From Galeruca laticollis (lineage: Eukaryota > Arthropoda > Insecta > Coleoptera > Chrysomelidae): a stretch of DNA of 64,000 nucleotides. Positions within the stretch are counted from its first letter, which is position 1. Each line of letters begins with the position of its first letter. Positions 11,940 through 22,664 of this stretch are shown here, piece after piece. The notes under the pieces were generated by a model, which saw only the letters and a list, made by a program, of their open reading frames with translations, was not told where the DNA came from and searched no databases. Made by a program: the position numbers and the translations under genes. Location of the stretch: the NCBI GenBank assembly GCA_963921935.1, contig OY998178.1, positions 199,982,862 through 200,046,861 of the forward strand, given 5' to 3'.

Positions 11940-12525
11940 ATGTTACCAACTTCATTCATTAATTGTATTCAACAATTACTATTACCTATGGTGCATAGGC
12001 TAAGTCAAGCTAAAAAGTGGATAACCATCCTAATTTCTTATAAAATCTTTGGACAGGTTGTTAAGAGAAAAACAAATACACCTTGTCATTCTCTTGTTAA
12101 AACTGTTCTTAAAAAGACCTATTTTATGACGGAGGTAATGGAGTATGGAACTCTTAAGGAAAAAGTGGCTAAGGGCATTTTTGAACAAGTACAAAATGTT
12201 GTGGTGGTTGATACAGGATTGTGGGTAGATGTTCAACGCGGTTTTCTAGATGCTTCTCCTGATGGTAAATATATTCAACATAACAAATAATTACCATGTG
12301 TTATAAATTGTTTTTGCATATTAAATGACATACATTTATTGATAAAATATTTTAAGGCTTGTAGGTGATGATGCACTACTTGAAATAAAATGCCTCCACT
12401 CTGCATCAAAACTGAATTTACAAACAAATACAATAAGCGAAATAATTGACCTCATGAAGAACAAAATTTGTCTAGAAAAATACAACAATAAAATTCAACT
12501 TAAGCCGAATCACAATTACTATTAA
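11940..12525 (+). pseudogene. YqaJ-type (lambda exonuclease-like) nuclease fragment
   Basis: Exon A (to 12264) encodes KRKTNTPCHSLVKT, MEYGTLKEKVAKGIFEQ and GLWVDVQRGFLDASPDG. A 100-bp intron (12265-12364, GT..TAG) joins in phase to exon B, DDALLEIKCLHSASK, running to TAA at 12523-12525. The triad of the YqaJ/lambda-exo fold is visible: Glu in GTLKEK, Asp in SPDG, and Glu/Lys in EIK. The stop sits one codon before CAG|GTATAA, a good splice donor, so it looks like a nonsense change in an exon that once continued. The product would have been a 5'-3' exonuclease used in DNA processing. No upstream exon or C-terminal exon was found. It lies inside the 13-bp inverted repeats described above. Confidence 0.78.
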
Positions 12526-12529
12526 CAGG

Positions 12530-13337
12530 TATAAACATGATATATTTATTCCAAAGAACAAAAACTCAAAATCATTCTCACATAATATATTTAATCACTT
12601 TGATGTATTTACCAACAATAAATAAGAAAAGTAGTTATTTGTGTAATAGGTGCAAAAAGTGCATTTTTGTTGCAACGAAGCATGAAGCACTAAACACAAT
12701 CTTGTGGAGTAAATATAAATGGCATTTACGAAGCAAAAATTTACTGATTTAGCATGAAAATTACTTAATTATAATCACTTACAAATGCAATACACACTAA
12801 ACTATAAATTTGGGATATTTTTATGAACACAAAACATATGACAACAGCATTTAACCCATAGAGAAAGTTATAATATTATTTGTCTATGAATTTACCGTCG
12901 TCTTCTGTCATTGTTCTATATTGTTCTATACAGCGCCATGCATCAAGACGGTGGAGCGGTAGAACTAAAGTAAAAAGATGTTCGTTTGCAAAAATTTGCG
13001 CACAACAAATCTCAAAAAATACAATGATTTGAGATTTCATCTTTTCAGAATCGAATTCTCTAGTCTTCCTTTTGGGGATCAGGTTTTGGTGTCCAGATTG
13101 GTGACCACAAATTGTCAAAACTGTCAAAATCACACCATCACTTAATGGCTTATATTTTTTTTTATAACAATATAAAACTCAACCAAAATGCCTGATCCCC
13201 AAGACAAAGGTCCAAGTTATATTGTGTTAAAATTTCAGCACTTAATTTTCCTGCGGTCTTTAGATTTGTTGTGTACAAAATGACCTAAATTTTGTTGCAA
13301 ATCACGGGTGCCAACTGTTTTCAGGTTCCTAAAACGT
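12530..13337. other. Non-coding, no clear gene
   Basis: A frame near 12640-12690 contains CNRCKKC but has no recognisable partner exon. A minus-strand frame at 12876-13133 has no recognised domain. Both are treated as chance or decayed sequence. Confidence 0.35.
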
Positions 13338-13577
13338 GAGGCCCCTCTTACGACAGACACTTCGATATACATTCAATTATTTATTTTTCTTTTTATAACA
13401 AAATGATTAACAAAACTAAAACCAAATAAAATAATAAAGATACTGGATACAATTGTATAAATCCGTTATTTTTGAATATTTATGTTAAATGTACAATTGT
13501 GAACGTTAAATATCTGAAGGGAAGATGTGTCTGAAATTCTGGGAATTGTTATATTTTTTGTAGTGGTAGTAACAAAA

Positions 13578-14156
13578 TTAGTTTCCTGTATTCTGTAATC
13601 CCGCATGGATTTTGTTTGCTATATCAATTTTGTTTTTTACTGAATCTTCTATGTAGCCTTCTGCTACAGTGGAGGATTTCCAACCTCCGTGCCGTTTTAA
13701 ATTTATAATGTCATCTCCTCCATTTACTAGTGGGAGCATTGTTCAGAAACGTTTCAATTTGTTCTCTTGACAGAATTTTAGATTTCTTCCGTTTATGACC
13801 AATAGACTTCTTTTTAATGAAAGCTATTAGTTTGAAGAAATTATTAATGTTCACATTATCTTTTATGGCCAAAGTAGATTTTAGCATTGAATATAAGCTC
13901 CATAATGTGGAAGAAGCCAGTATTTGGAACTTTTCAGCAAAATATGCTAAAAGGGCTTCTTCATTTACATTTTTCACTTTTTTTGTCGACACCAATTTTT
14001 AAATGCGTCGTACACCTTCTCGTAACGGACTTTTGATTTTACTGGTAATATATCGTAAGTCGCTTTCCTCGTTGCTTCCAAAATTTCTTCTGGAATCTCA
14101 TTTTCCGTGTCCGATAATTCAAAAACTAAATTCATATTATTGTTAAATTTGCGCAC
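13578..14156 (-). pseudogene. Crypton-like tyrosine recombinase with core deleted
   Basis: Starts at 14156 (MRKFNNNMNL). The N-terminal block LPVKSKVRYEKVYDAFKNWC, the helical VNEEALLAYFAEKF, STLWSLYSMLKSTL and HKRKKSKILSREQIETFL follow, matching the core-binding region of insect Crypton-like recombinases. One frameshift lies between 13974 and 13995. After LNNAPTSKW the sequence jumps, in a new frame, to GGDDIINLKRHGGWKSS and VAEGYIEDSVKNK, the C-terminal HxxGW box and nucleophile Tyr of tyrosine recombinases. It ends at TAA (13578-13580). The middle of the catalytic domain, with the first Arg, is missing. Known full-length relatives are DNA-cutting and -joining recombinases; this copy cannot be active. 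Confidence 0.82.
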
Positions 14157-14266
14157 TCAACGAACTGTCATCACTCGACAATATATCGAAACGTTGTTAT
14201 CATAGTCACGAAATCAAGGTAGATTGTATTATAAAAGAGCGATTGGAAAAATTAAAAATCAGGGAC

Positions 14267-14296
14267 CGGAAAAATCTTTTGCCGGTCCCTCACGTC
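14267..14296. repeat. Short perfect hairpin
   Basis: AGGGACCGG and CCGGTCCCT form a 9-bp perfect inverted repeat around a ~12-base loop, about 110 bp upstream of the Crypton-like start on the minus strand. The adjacent CCACTTTCCGGTCTTG (14298-14313) is, on the other strand, nearly identical to 6895-6910. Confidence 0.7.
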
Positions 14297-14460
14297 CACT
14301 TTCCGGTCTTGATCGGCAAAACGTTATTTTCTGCGGGGAATCCCCCATTTGAACTGGTAATTTACATTTTACAATTATATGGGTAAATTCACTGTGAGTA
14401 AACAAACGTTAAATGGGATTCCTCGATTTTACTAACAGTTACCGGGATTATTTTATCGGA

Positions 14461-14678
14461 CGTAAAAGGCTGACTGGGGTCTGAAGAGACCCCTGGAATA
14501 TAAAACTATTTTTTGTTTATACCAGCCAATAAAAACTACTAAATACATCATATTTTATCAAAATAATTCATAAACTGCAGCTAGATGAAAGATCAATGTT
14601 TAAAAATTTGCGTTTGCAAAGATACAGCAAAAACATACGTCATGGGGTACAAACGGACCCCGGCCAGTCCTATGAAGG
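14461..14678. mobile_element. piggyBac-type MITE, about 218 bp
   Basis: The right end reads, on the minus strand, TTAA-CCTTCATAGGACTGGC then CGGGGTC..ACCCC. The left end has a similar but worn AAGGCTGACTGGGGTC..ACCCC. TTAA is at 14679-14682 and the left TTAA is not preserved. The BEL/Pao frame stops exactly at this right end, so the MITE or a linked deletion removed the rest of that element. Confidence 0.5.
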
Positions 14679-14682
14679 TTAA

Positions 14683-16830
14683 TGTTGATTTTGGTTTCCA
14701 AAACGTTTTTGACTCTTTGAGTCAGATTTGAGGATAATAGCATACCACAGTGTTCAAGCCTGGGAATTGTGATAGTTTTCATTGGTGCAACACGCGATTT
14801 TGCTGATATCAGAATACATGAAACTGTTTTATCGGTGTAGATGGTTCTGATGTAGACACAGGCGCCGTACGCTTCGTTACTCGCATCTGAAAATGAGTGA
14901 AGTTCAATTTTACTTATTTCTTTGTGATTGAAGATAAGACGTTGAATTTTTAGATGCTTGATTTGACAGATAGATTTCCTTATCGGTGATTTTATCATCC
15001 CAGTTACACTTTAATATCCAGATTTTCTGCATTAGCGTCTTTCCTTTAACGACCGCGGGGTTTACAAAACCCAGGGGCTCATAACACTGTGAAATATGTG
15101 ACAGAATATTTCTCTTGGTGATTTTGTCCTCACTGACGAGTTCAGTGGGTACGGATATTTGGAACTCATCACTTATGGGATTCCATTTTACGCCTAAAAC
15201 TTTAGACGGAGATTGATCTAGGTTTATGTCAAATTCAGATATTTGTGTCTGTGATATCTTTTAGAGAAAAGTTTGAGAGTTAGAAACCCATTTATGCAAA
15301 TTGAAACCAGCCGGTTCAAGCAGTGACTTCAGTTCGAAATAAGAGTTTTTCGAGGGATTCGATTGAATCGCACCCTGTCAAAATATCGTCTACGTACATC
15401 TGTGTGAGAACAGCGTCCGAGGCTAGAGGAAGATTTCTATTAGTACTTGCAATCTCGTTCAAAACTCTCGTTGAGAGGAATGGACTACAATTCATACCAT
15501 AAGTTATTGTTTGGTAATTCAATACATTTTAGCGGTTCTTTAGATGAGTCTCTCCATAAAATGTTTTGAAGGAACACGTCCTTGGGGTTAATTCTAATTT
15601 GTCTAAACATTTTCTCCAAATCAACAATTAACGCGTATTTGAAGGCTCTGAACCTGCAAAAGATATCGTATAGGTCAGGCTGAATTTGATGACCTTTAAG
15701 ACAAATGTCGTTTAATGAAAAACCGGAGTTGGTTTTACAAGAAGCATCAAATACGACTCGCAGCTTAGTCGTAATTCGCTCTTGTCGATAAACTGGCAAA
15801 TGAGGGATAAAATATTTGTTTTCTGAACGTGCGTTTTGCGACGATAGCGGTACATATTTCGCATGTTCTAGAGATATGTATTCGTGAATAAATTTCTTAT
15901 ATTCCGTATAGAGGTCGTGATTTTGTTGCAATCGTTTTTCCAAAGAGAAAAATCTATTTTTAGCAACTGTGAGGGAGTCACCTAACTTTTTGTGTTCTGT
16001 GACAGACTTTAAGGGAATGTCAACTTGGAAATGTCCATTTTGGAGAATTCTAGTTTTGAAGATGATGATTCTGGTTTTGAAAATGATTCTGGTTTTGAAG
16101 ATAATTCTGCTTGTTCATCTTCGGTTGAGAGAGATTTGAGAGTTCTTCGATTTCCCAGAATATAGAGAGAGTGCTTTGTAATTCAGTGTCCGGATTGGAG
16201 TCTTCGGGTTCACTGGCTACATGATACGAGATAGCGGGTGTGTTTTTTGATTTTTGTTGGGAGTTCAGTTTTCCCGAGATAATGTAACCCAAATGGGTAT
16301 TAAAAAGAGTAGGTAGGCCGTCCCCTAGTTTGATGAGGCCATAGGTCAACAGATCATAATAAACATCTGCTTCCACCAATAGATCGATTTTACCGGGTGT
16401 GGCAAAAGTTTTGTTTGCTAACTTGTTTACAATTCGCGAAGGTATTGTTACGTGACCTACATTCAACTTCACTTGGGGGATAGTTGTAGTAACTTTTTCA
16501 AGCACAGTGCAAGATATTTCGAACTACTTCGAGGGGACAACATTTGAGTGTAGCACTATGTCCAACATTCCGTTGGACAGAGTATTAGTTTCAGATATGC
16601 CTGAAATGTTCAAGATTTTCTTGTACGGGGTATAGTTGAGTTTTTGTACAAGTTGTTTGCTGATGAAAGAATTTTGACTTCCGTTATCTATAAGAATTCT
16701 TACCTTAACAGGTTGATTTTGTCGATTGTAAATAGTTGCTTGCGCAGTTGCTAACAACACTAAGTTATTTTTTGTTGAGAGAGCGGATAGACTGGACGAA
16801 TTTGGAGGTGTTAGATTTTCTTGGATGCTT
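14683..16830 (-). pseudogene. BEL/Pao retrotransposon pol fragment
   Basis: Read from high to low coordinates. An aspartic protease has ILIDNGSQNSFI (about 16690-16640). The Pao-type linker has ADVYYDLL and HLGYIISGKL (about 16370-16260). RT starts with KLRVVFDASC and LIVDLEKMFRQI (about 15770-15590) and has the catalytic box MYVDDIL (about 15390). Then come KVLGVKWNP (about 15200) and RNase H with FSDASNEAYGACVY (about 14890). Several frameshifts and stops separate the pieces. Low-complexity QNQNH repeats sit near 16060. Integrase, LTRs and most of gag are missing; the 3' side ends at the MITE at 14682. This superfamily is restricted to animals, which agrees with an insect genome. Confidence 0.92.
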
Positions 16831-16839
16831 TAGAAAAAA

Positions 16840-18355
16840 TATATTATTGTACCATAAAAGTAATAATATACACACAAGGACAAAACTACTAAATATGTTA
16901 CCCTTGACACATAAAACAGGTACTGAGATTTTGAGCAATGTTGCCACTTTTAGTTATAACCAAAGAAGGACTTGCCTTTGTTAAATAAAATTCAAGTTTT
17001 ATTAATTTATTTTAAATGCAGCGACTCAAATGCATAATTATAATGACTTTTTTTATTTGCATAACTTTTTAACAAATGTTCAAATTAACTTCTAATTTCA
17101 TTTTTCCTGCAACTAAAGAGACTGTAAATATGGCAAAGCAGTGGAAATGTCCGCAAGTGAGCTTAGATGTTATTCGATGTTTGAGGCAAGAAAAAATAAA
17201 AAAAAACATATCTATTTTATTTGTTAATCTGAGATTGTACCCTATAAAAGTTGCGCGCCACTTTACGCATTTTAACAGAATTCCGCCCTAAACACACTGC
17301 TTTTGTATTATATATTTTTTCATTAGGCAATAACGAGAATACGGGCTAATAAATGAGATACTTATTTACGTTTATATTTTTTTGTTTCTCAAATTTTTTA
17401 ATGCATCTGTTGCAAGTTAATCTTATGTGTAGTTTTCCGAGAATAATCATAATAACTATGTTTTATTAATTATAGACCTAGATTCGTATTTTCTATATAC
17501 CTATAGAATACCGATAATATTGACAACCTGAGATAAACTATTATTTTGTGTAGATACCTTGTGGAAATCGTATTTCCTATATTTTTGATGAAATATTAAA
17601 ATTTTCCGGTACAGCATTAATCATGCAACGATCGAGATGTTAATAAACAAAATACCTATACATTATAATTAATAACCCTGTATCTACATTATCTACAATA
17701 TAAAACTAAATCATACCCATTATAAATAAAAATATGTTTCAAGTTTAAATAATCCATAAATAGATGTCATTAACTAGGTGTTTCCTAAACGTAAATGATA
17801 TACCTATGATACAAATATTTTAAAAAATGTTACACCTAGGTACTTTTTTAATGAAACTCTTTAATTAAAAAAGTAATATGAGTAGATTCCACAAGAGTCG
17901 AAACAGTAAATTTTTTAGACCTAGGTGTCTGTTGTGATGTCTAAATTCAATGCTACTGATATCATTATGGAATAAAAGATGGCGATACTGGTTCGATGAA
18001 TATATGTATTAATAATCGTCGCAAACGCCAAGAATCAAGATGATTAAAAAAATAACGAAGCATTATTATGTCGACATAATACAAATAGATTATTAGGAAT
18101 TCGGGTAAGTTATAGAAATTATTATTCCTATCTGCATCAACTACTTATTGACTTATATATATATTCTCTGGTATTATTATTCTTATCAAAATGTATATAA
18201 ACAACAAATTATATTAAAAACATATGATCATAAACGTACAAGGAATAACTACTGGCAAACAAGTAAACCACATTAAAATTATAAACATGGATCCCAGACC
18301 CAACTCCCAACTGCAGAAATTCTAATAATATCGGACTTCAGACCATACCTCAGCA
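16840..18355. other. Non-coding AT-rich stretch
   Basis: No exon-like frames, TIRs or long repeats seen. It separates the BEL/Pao fragment from the exon-like region at 18.36 kb. Confidence 0.4.
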
Positions 18356-18359
18356 ATAA

Positions 18360-18752
18360 CGGAGAATGGACTCGACCGGCGCGCTTTTTCGTTCCCCACT
18401 TGCTGTTAGCTGTATAATGAAGGTACAGAAACAGCTAAATGTTGGTTAACAGCTGTGTAGCACGTAGGACGCCGATTCTGTGAGCGTATAGTTCCGGTCG
18501 ATTCTCGATTTTGACATAGAAGAGTGGAAGCACTTTAGTAGGTTTTCGTTGATTCATATGTGAACGGGAAGTTATCAGTATTACAACCTTAAAACTATAT
18601 TATTGAAACGGATTTGTTTTGTTCAGTTCGCCCGTTCATTCTAGGTTGTGTTTTTACCGAATAGTGTTCCTGCACGTGTTAATTTGATCAATAAAATCTT
18701 ATACAATAATTCTGAAGAAATGTGGGTGATTTTACTATCACAAATGGCTGGT
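18360..18752 (+). promoter_or_regulatory. Candidate promoter and first exon
   Basis: A relatively GC-rich island in AT-rich surroundings (for example CTCGACCGGCGCGC near 18372). It contains Inr-like TCAGTT sites and ends with an ATG at 18721 (MWVILLSQMAG) followed by a plausible splice donor, CTG|GTTAGT (18750/18751). The nearest downstream plus-strand gene is the LRR-Ig receptor, whose first coding exon has a 5' acceptor (TTGCAG ending 36447) before its ATG. Splicing those two would close the short frame at once (GGT AAT TGA), so it would be a uORF, not a signal peptide. The link to the receptor is inference; it could belong to another gene. Confidence 0.35.
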
Positions 18753-18759
18753 TAGTACC

Positions 18760-20900
18760 ATTTTATTTCTAAGATAATTCATCCAAACCTTATTGCTTTG
18801 AAAACATTTCTTTATAATATCTAGTAAAACATATCACGTTTATACCGTAAAGTACCAAATATCGAGCTGAAGGGCAAAAATGGTTCTATTCAATTAATAT
18901 GTTATTTGTTGACTAAGTTCGTACTTATATAGGTATATAATATAGATTCTCGACGATTTTTATATTATATCAACATATGTATATGAATATTTTATTAGAA
19001 ATAACATTTAAAATTAAAATAGAAGATTACTAGATAGTTCTACCTATAGACATGTATGATCCAAGAATTTATGTAATCATTGGGTATAACTGAAATGTTT
19101 GGTATAGGCCTTTGAATTTATGTAATCATTGGGTATAACTGAAATGTTTGGTATAGGCCTTTCCCTTACTCGAATGGGTAAGCTGTTTCACCTATGGCTG
19201 ATTACGTGGTTGATAATTTAATATAACGAAGAAATTATTCAATTGCTTTATTGTACCTAACTTGCTGTTGACAGTCTACAGTTAACAATTCTTACCTATA
19301 TGGACCTAGATAATTGTCAAGGTCGACTGATAGGTAATTAAGTAATTTATCAAATGAGACTACCAAATAATAGAATTTTACACTTGTTTAGTAAAAATCA
19401 TTATTTTTTTCATTTAATTGTATACAACTTATAAATATATTATTGGTATACAGTTTCTTATAATATCTAATTCAATTAAGTATTTCACCTTGAAACCGGC
19501 TTATTTTCTAGTTCACTATTTACCTAAATATAGGAAATGAGTGTAGCATAAGTGTACTATCATACATTACTATTTTAACTTAGAAAGTTCCATGTTTTCT
19601 ATAAATTGCTTTGTTTTTATCTCAAAACGCGAGTGTTTCAATTTTATTAATTGCTACTTGTTTTTTTTTGTGTCTAGTCTTCAATTTATCCTATTTAATT
19701 TAAAATCTAATATTTTAAATGTTGGATAGTCTTGTGTGACTTTCATCACATTTTCATCAATACTTTTAAACTTGAGCGTTTGGAGACTGTTTCGTTTTCA
19801 TTTCATAATCGATAATCAACGTACCTTTTCGACTCTATCCCTAGAATCTAGGATTTGTTTTCAAAATATGTTCAAACTCAACCTTCAAAAGTATGTGATG
19901 GTCATTGCCCTGAGACGACAAACGCCCGATAATAACTGGAAACAATACTGAAAATATCTGATTCTCTTTTATGGATACTAAAAACAGATATTGTTAGTGG
20001 TTGTGGACTGATACAATTTAAAATCGTGGAATATATCAATGTAAATCAATTGAATAACATTATCTGTCGATCAATTCTAATTACTTGAAAAATATTCTCG
20101 TCCGTGGAAAATTTTATGTCCTAGAAATTTTTCTTTTTAATAGCAAACCATTCAATTCGTGTTTAATTAAAAAACAAAATGATTGTTGTGAAACACATAC
20201 AATAATTAAACAACGTGTTTCCTCGAGTTTTTAATTCAAATTAACTTTTGATCCACTCGAATAGCGACGGATGTCATACAATATGAAAATGCAATTAAAA
20301 CATATTTTGTAAAACGGTAGAAAGCACACTATTTTCCTTTATAATTAAGGAATATGAAGTAGTTTATGTAATTAGGGATTTTTGACATTTAAAGACAAAT
20401 AAACAACAACATATTTCTACAAAAAAGTGTGGATGTCAAATTCTATATAAAACGTGGTTTAAATAAAAATATATCTGTACATTTGTTTTATAAATGGTTT
20501 GGCAGTATATAAGAAATGATAAGATTAAGTGAATCAATGAAAATTGTTAATAACAAAGAATTAACTATAAATTAATAGAGGAAAAAATACAGCTCATTAG
20601 ATACTGGAAGAAATTGAAAGATATGGTAATATATGAAGATAAACTAACCTACAACCTAGATACATAGGTAATAAGTAAAAAATCACAAATTGTGTAACTA
20701 AAATATTGAGAAGAATTGCGGGAAAGAAACAAAATTTGGATGGAAATGAAATAAACAACTGACCACAATTTTTTTAGAATACACAAATGAAGAAGAAGAC
20801 AAGCAAGTTTCAAGATTTTTTTTATTTCTTCACATCAAATTAATAGATAACAATTAATCCATGAAAGTAAAGATCCTTGAGCATCCACTAGTAAGTACTT
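18760..20900. other. Non-coding, except a 49-bp tandem duplication
   Basis: No gene recognised. If 18.36 kb is exon 1 of the receptor, this is part of its first intron. Confidence 0.4.
19065..19162 (+). repeat. Perfect 49-bp tandem duplication
   Basis: Two adjacent units, 19065-19113 and 19114-19162, beginning GAATTTATGTAATCATTGGG and ending GGTATAGGCCTTT, are identical base for base, so the duplication is recent or conserved. Confidence 0.95.
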
Positions 20901-20904
20901 AAAA

Positions 20905-21560
20905 ATCTATGGTACTTGAAGGTGTACCCTTCTTGATTTTAGATTAGTGAAATAGTCAATGACTTATTTAAAATCTATGTAAGTATTTGAGCATATCACA
21001 TTCTATCGACCTTTGCAACAAACTAGACAATCTCTCTTGAATCATTGTTCTCCACAATTCATTTTTGATTCTTTTCAATTTGGAAAAAGATCCTTCCCTA
21101 CTGCAGTTGGTTGCTCTAAAATATTTTCATTCTTATTTCCACATTTGGAAATATGTCTTTAATATTATCTTCTTTAAAAATTTGATCAATTCCTAATATA
21201 TAATGAGGTACTTCATTTTCAACATGAACAAGTTTCAAACATTCAGTTAAATGCAAACATTCTATTTCCAAATAATTATCGTTTACATCTTCATAATAGA
21301 TTTCAGCAAATTGTTTGCAACTTTTACTTTTCGCATTTAAGAGTTTTCAAGTGATCAAAGAAACTGAAATGATCAATGATGTTTTTATACGAAATTAATC
21401 ATTGCTTTACACATTCGGATTATCAATGATTGGAAGAAAGGTTTCTATTTTAAATTTCTCCTTTTCAGTCAGTTGCACTGATGGGGTAAAGCCATAAACA
21501 AACTGGCCTGAGCTTCCATATCTTTGTCTTTTAGAAATGTCCTTGTAGTCTGATTTTGGG
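20905..21560 (-). pseudogene. hAT transposase C-terminal fossil
   Basis: On the minus strand, blocks typical of ZMYM1/TTF-type hAT transposases can be read with breaks: RNPKSDYKDISKRQRYGS (about 21520), TEKEKFKIETFLPIID (about 21460), ENEVPHYILGIDQIFKED (about 21200) and NCSREGSFSKLKRIKNEL followed by ERLSSLLQRSIECD (about 21100-20990). The CSxExSFSKLKRIKN box is the C-terminal dimerisation motif. Multiple stops. GGGCCCTGGGCAC at about 21770 may be part of the same element's end. Confidence 0.8.
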
Positions 21561-21599
21561 TTTCGTCTTTTGGCAGACAGTTCAAAGTAATTAAATGTA

Positions 21600-22660
21600 T
21601 TCCTGAGGATTCCAATGCTGATTCGGAATCTGTTGACGATTGAAAAGCAAATGTCCTGTATTGTCCTACATAATTATTGTAATTTTATTTTTGTCGTAAT
21701 AAATATGGTTTCGAGGTTTTGGGTGATAAATATGAGTTATCATTTATTGATCAGACAAGAATTACAGGGCCCTGGGCACGTGTTTACAGTGTATAGTGGG
21801 AAAGAGGGCCCTGATCAGACTAGTGACTGGTTATATATTCAATGTTAAATGTACAAATAATGATTATTTGGATTATATCAAACAATTGATTTTTTACTAC
21901 TATTAGAATTGCTAAACAAGGAAGTAACAGGAACTTGAAATAATAGTAAAAATTCACTTTGTCGCTAAATGGTCCCAACTGTCATTCGCACTCACACGGA
22001 ATTTGAGCGACATCTGTAACTTAGTTGAAGTGTTCAATTTTGTTAGCTCATCACAAATGTGTTATGTGATGAATCAAAGAATCTGTATAAATGTTGCATT
22101 ACAAATGAGATGTGGTGGAATATTTGCCTCTCTCTGACCGACCATTAACGTTTTTACTCAACATCGCCAAAATAAACAAAATTGTCACTGAAAACCATCC
22201 TTAAAATAAGAGAGAAATGACTGCTGAATTTTCTGTCTCCGACAAATAAATTGATACTGTTTTAATGGATTGTTCTAAAAATTCCGAATGTTCACCAGAT
22301 GATCTAATCATTTGCATCCGTTATTATGAATGCAGTAAGTATTGAGACACATTTTGTTATAGGCTCAGTCCTCTCTTATGCGAATACAAACTACTGGCAC
22401 CCATTTTAGGTCGATAAAAGAGATAATTTGCAGAGAGTACTGAAGTCAATTACATAAAATTTCGTTTGCATAAGTGCATTATTTCTTAAAGGGTCTACTT
22501 TGAAAGGGGTAGAATAAATTTGGATACATGATATATGAATTATTATGTTTCATTAACCAATTTCTGATCATTTTTGACATAGTAATGAATGATATGACCC
22601 AATTGTATTAAATCGATACTTTGTTCACTTTTACATCATCAATGCTAAATGAATGTTCAT
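21600..22660. other. Non-coding, no gene seen
   Basis: No conserved coding block was recognised; the 77-codon frame at 21615-21848 has no family resemblance. GGGCCCTG motifs at about 21768 and 21807 look TE-derived. Confidence 0.35.
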
Positions 22661-22664
22661 AGTT

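Larger units (their letters stand above)
9942..13350. mobile_element. Candidate 3.4-kb DNA transposon carrying a YqaJ-type gene
   Basis: TAAGAGGGGCCTC at 9942-9954 is repeated exactly, inverted, at 13338-13350. Between them are a broken YqaJ-like exonuclease gene and non-coding DNA. If the end is set at GAGGGG, the flanks read TTAA on the left and TTAC on the right, a possible decayed TTAA duplication. Some insect DNA transposon groups (for example ISL2EU/PHIS relatives) carry a YqaJ nuclease beside the transposase; no transposase was recognised here. The inverted repeats are exact, but the element itself is inference. Confidence 0.45.

Noticed and set aside
18721..18750. MWVILLSQMAG as the receptor's signal peptide
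   Set aside because: Joining to the 36448 acceptor gives a stop within two codons, and the receptor has its own signal peptide.
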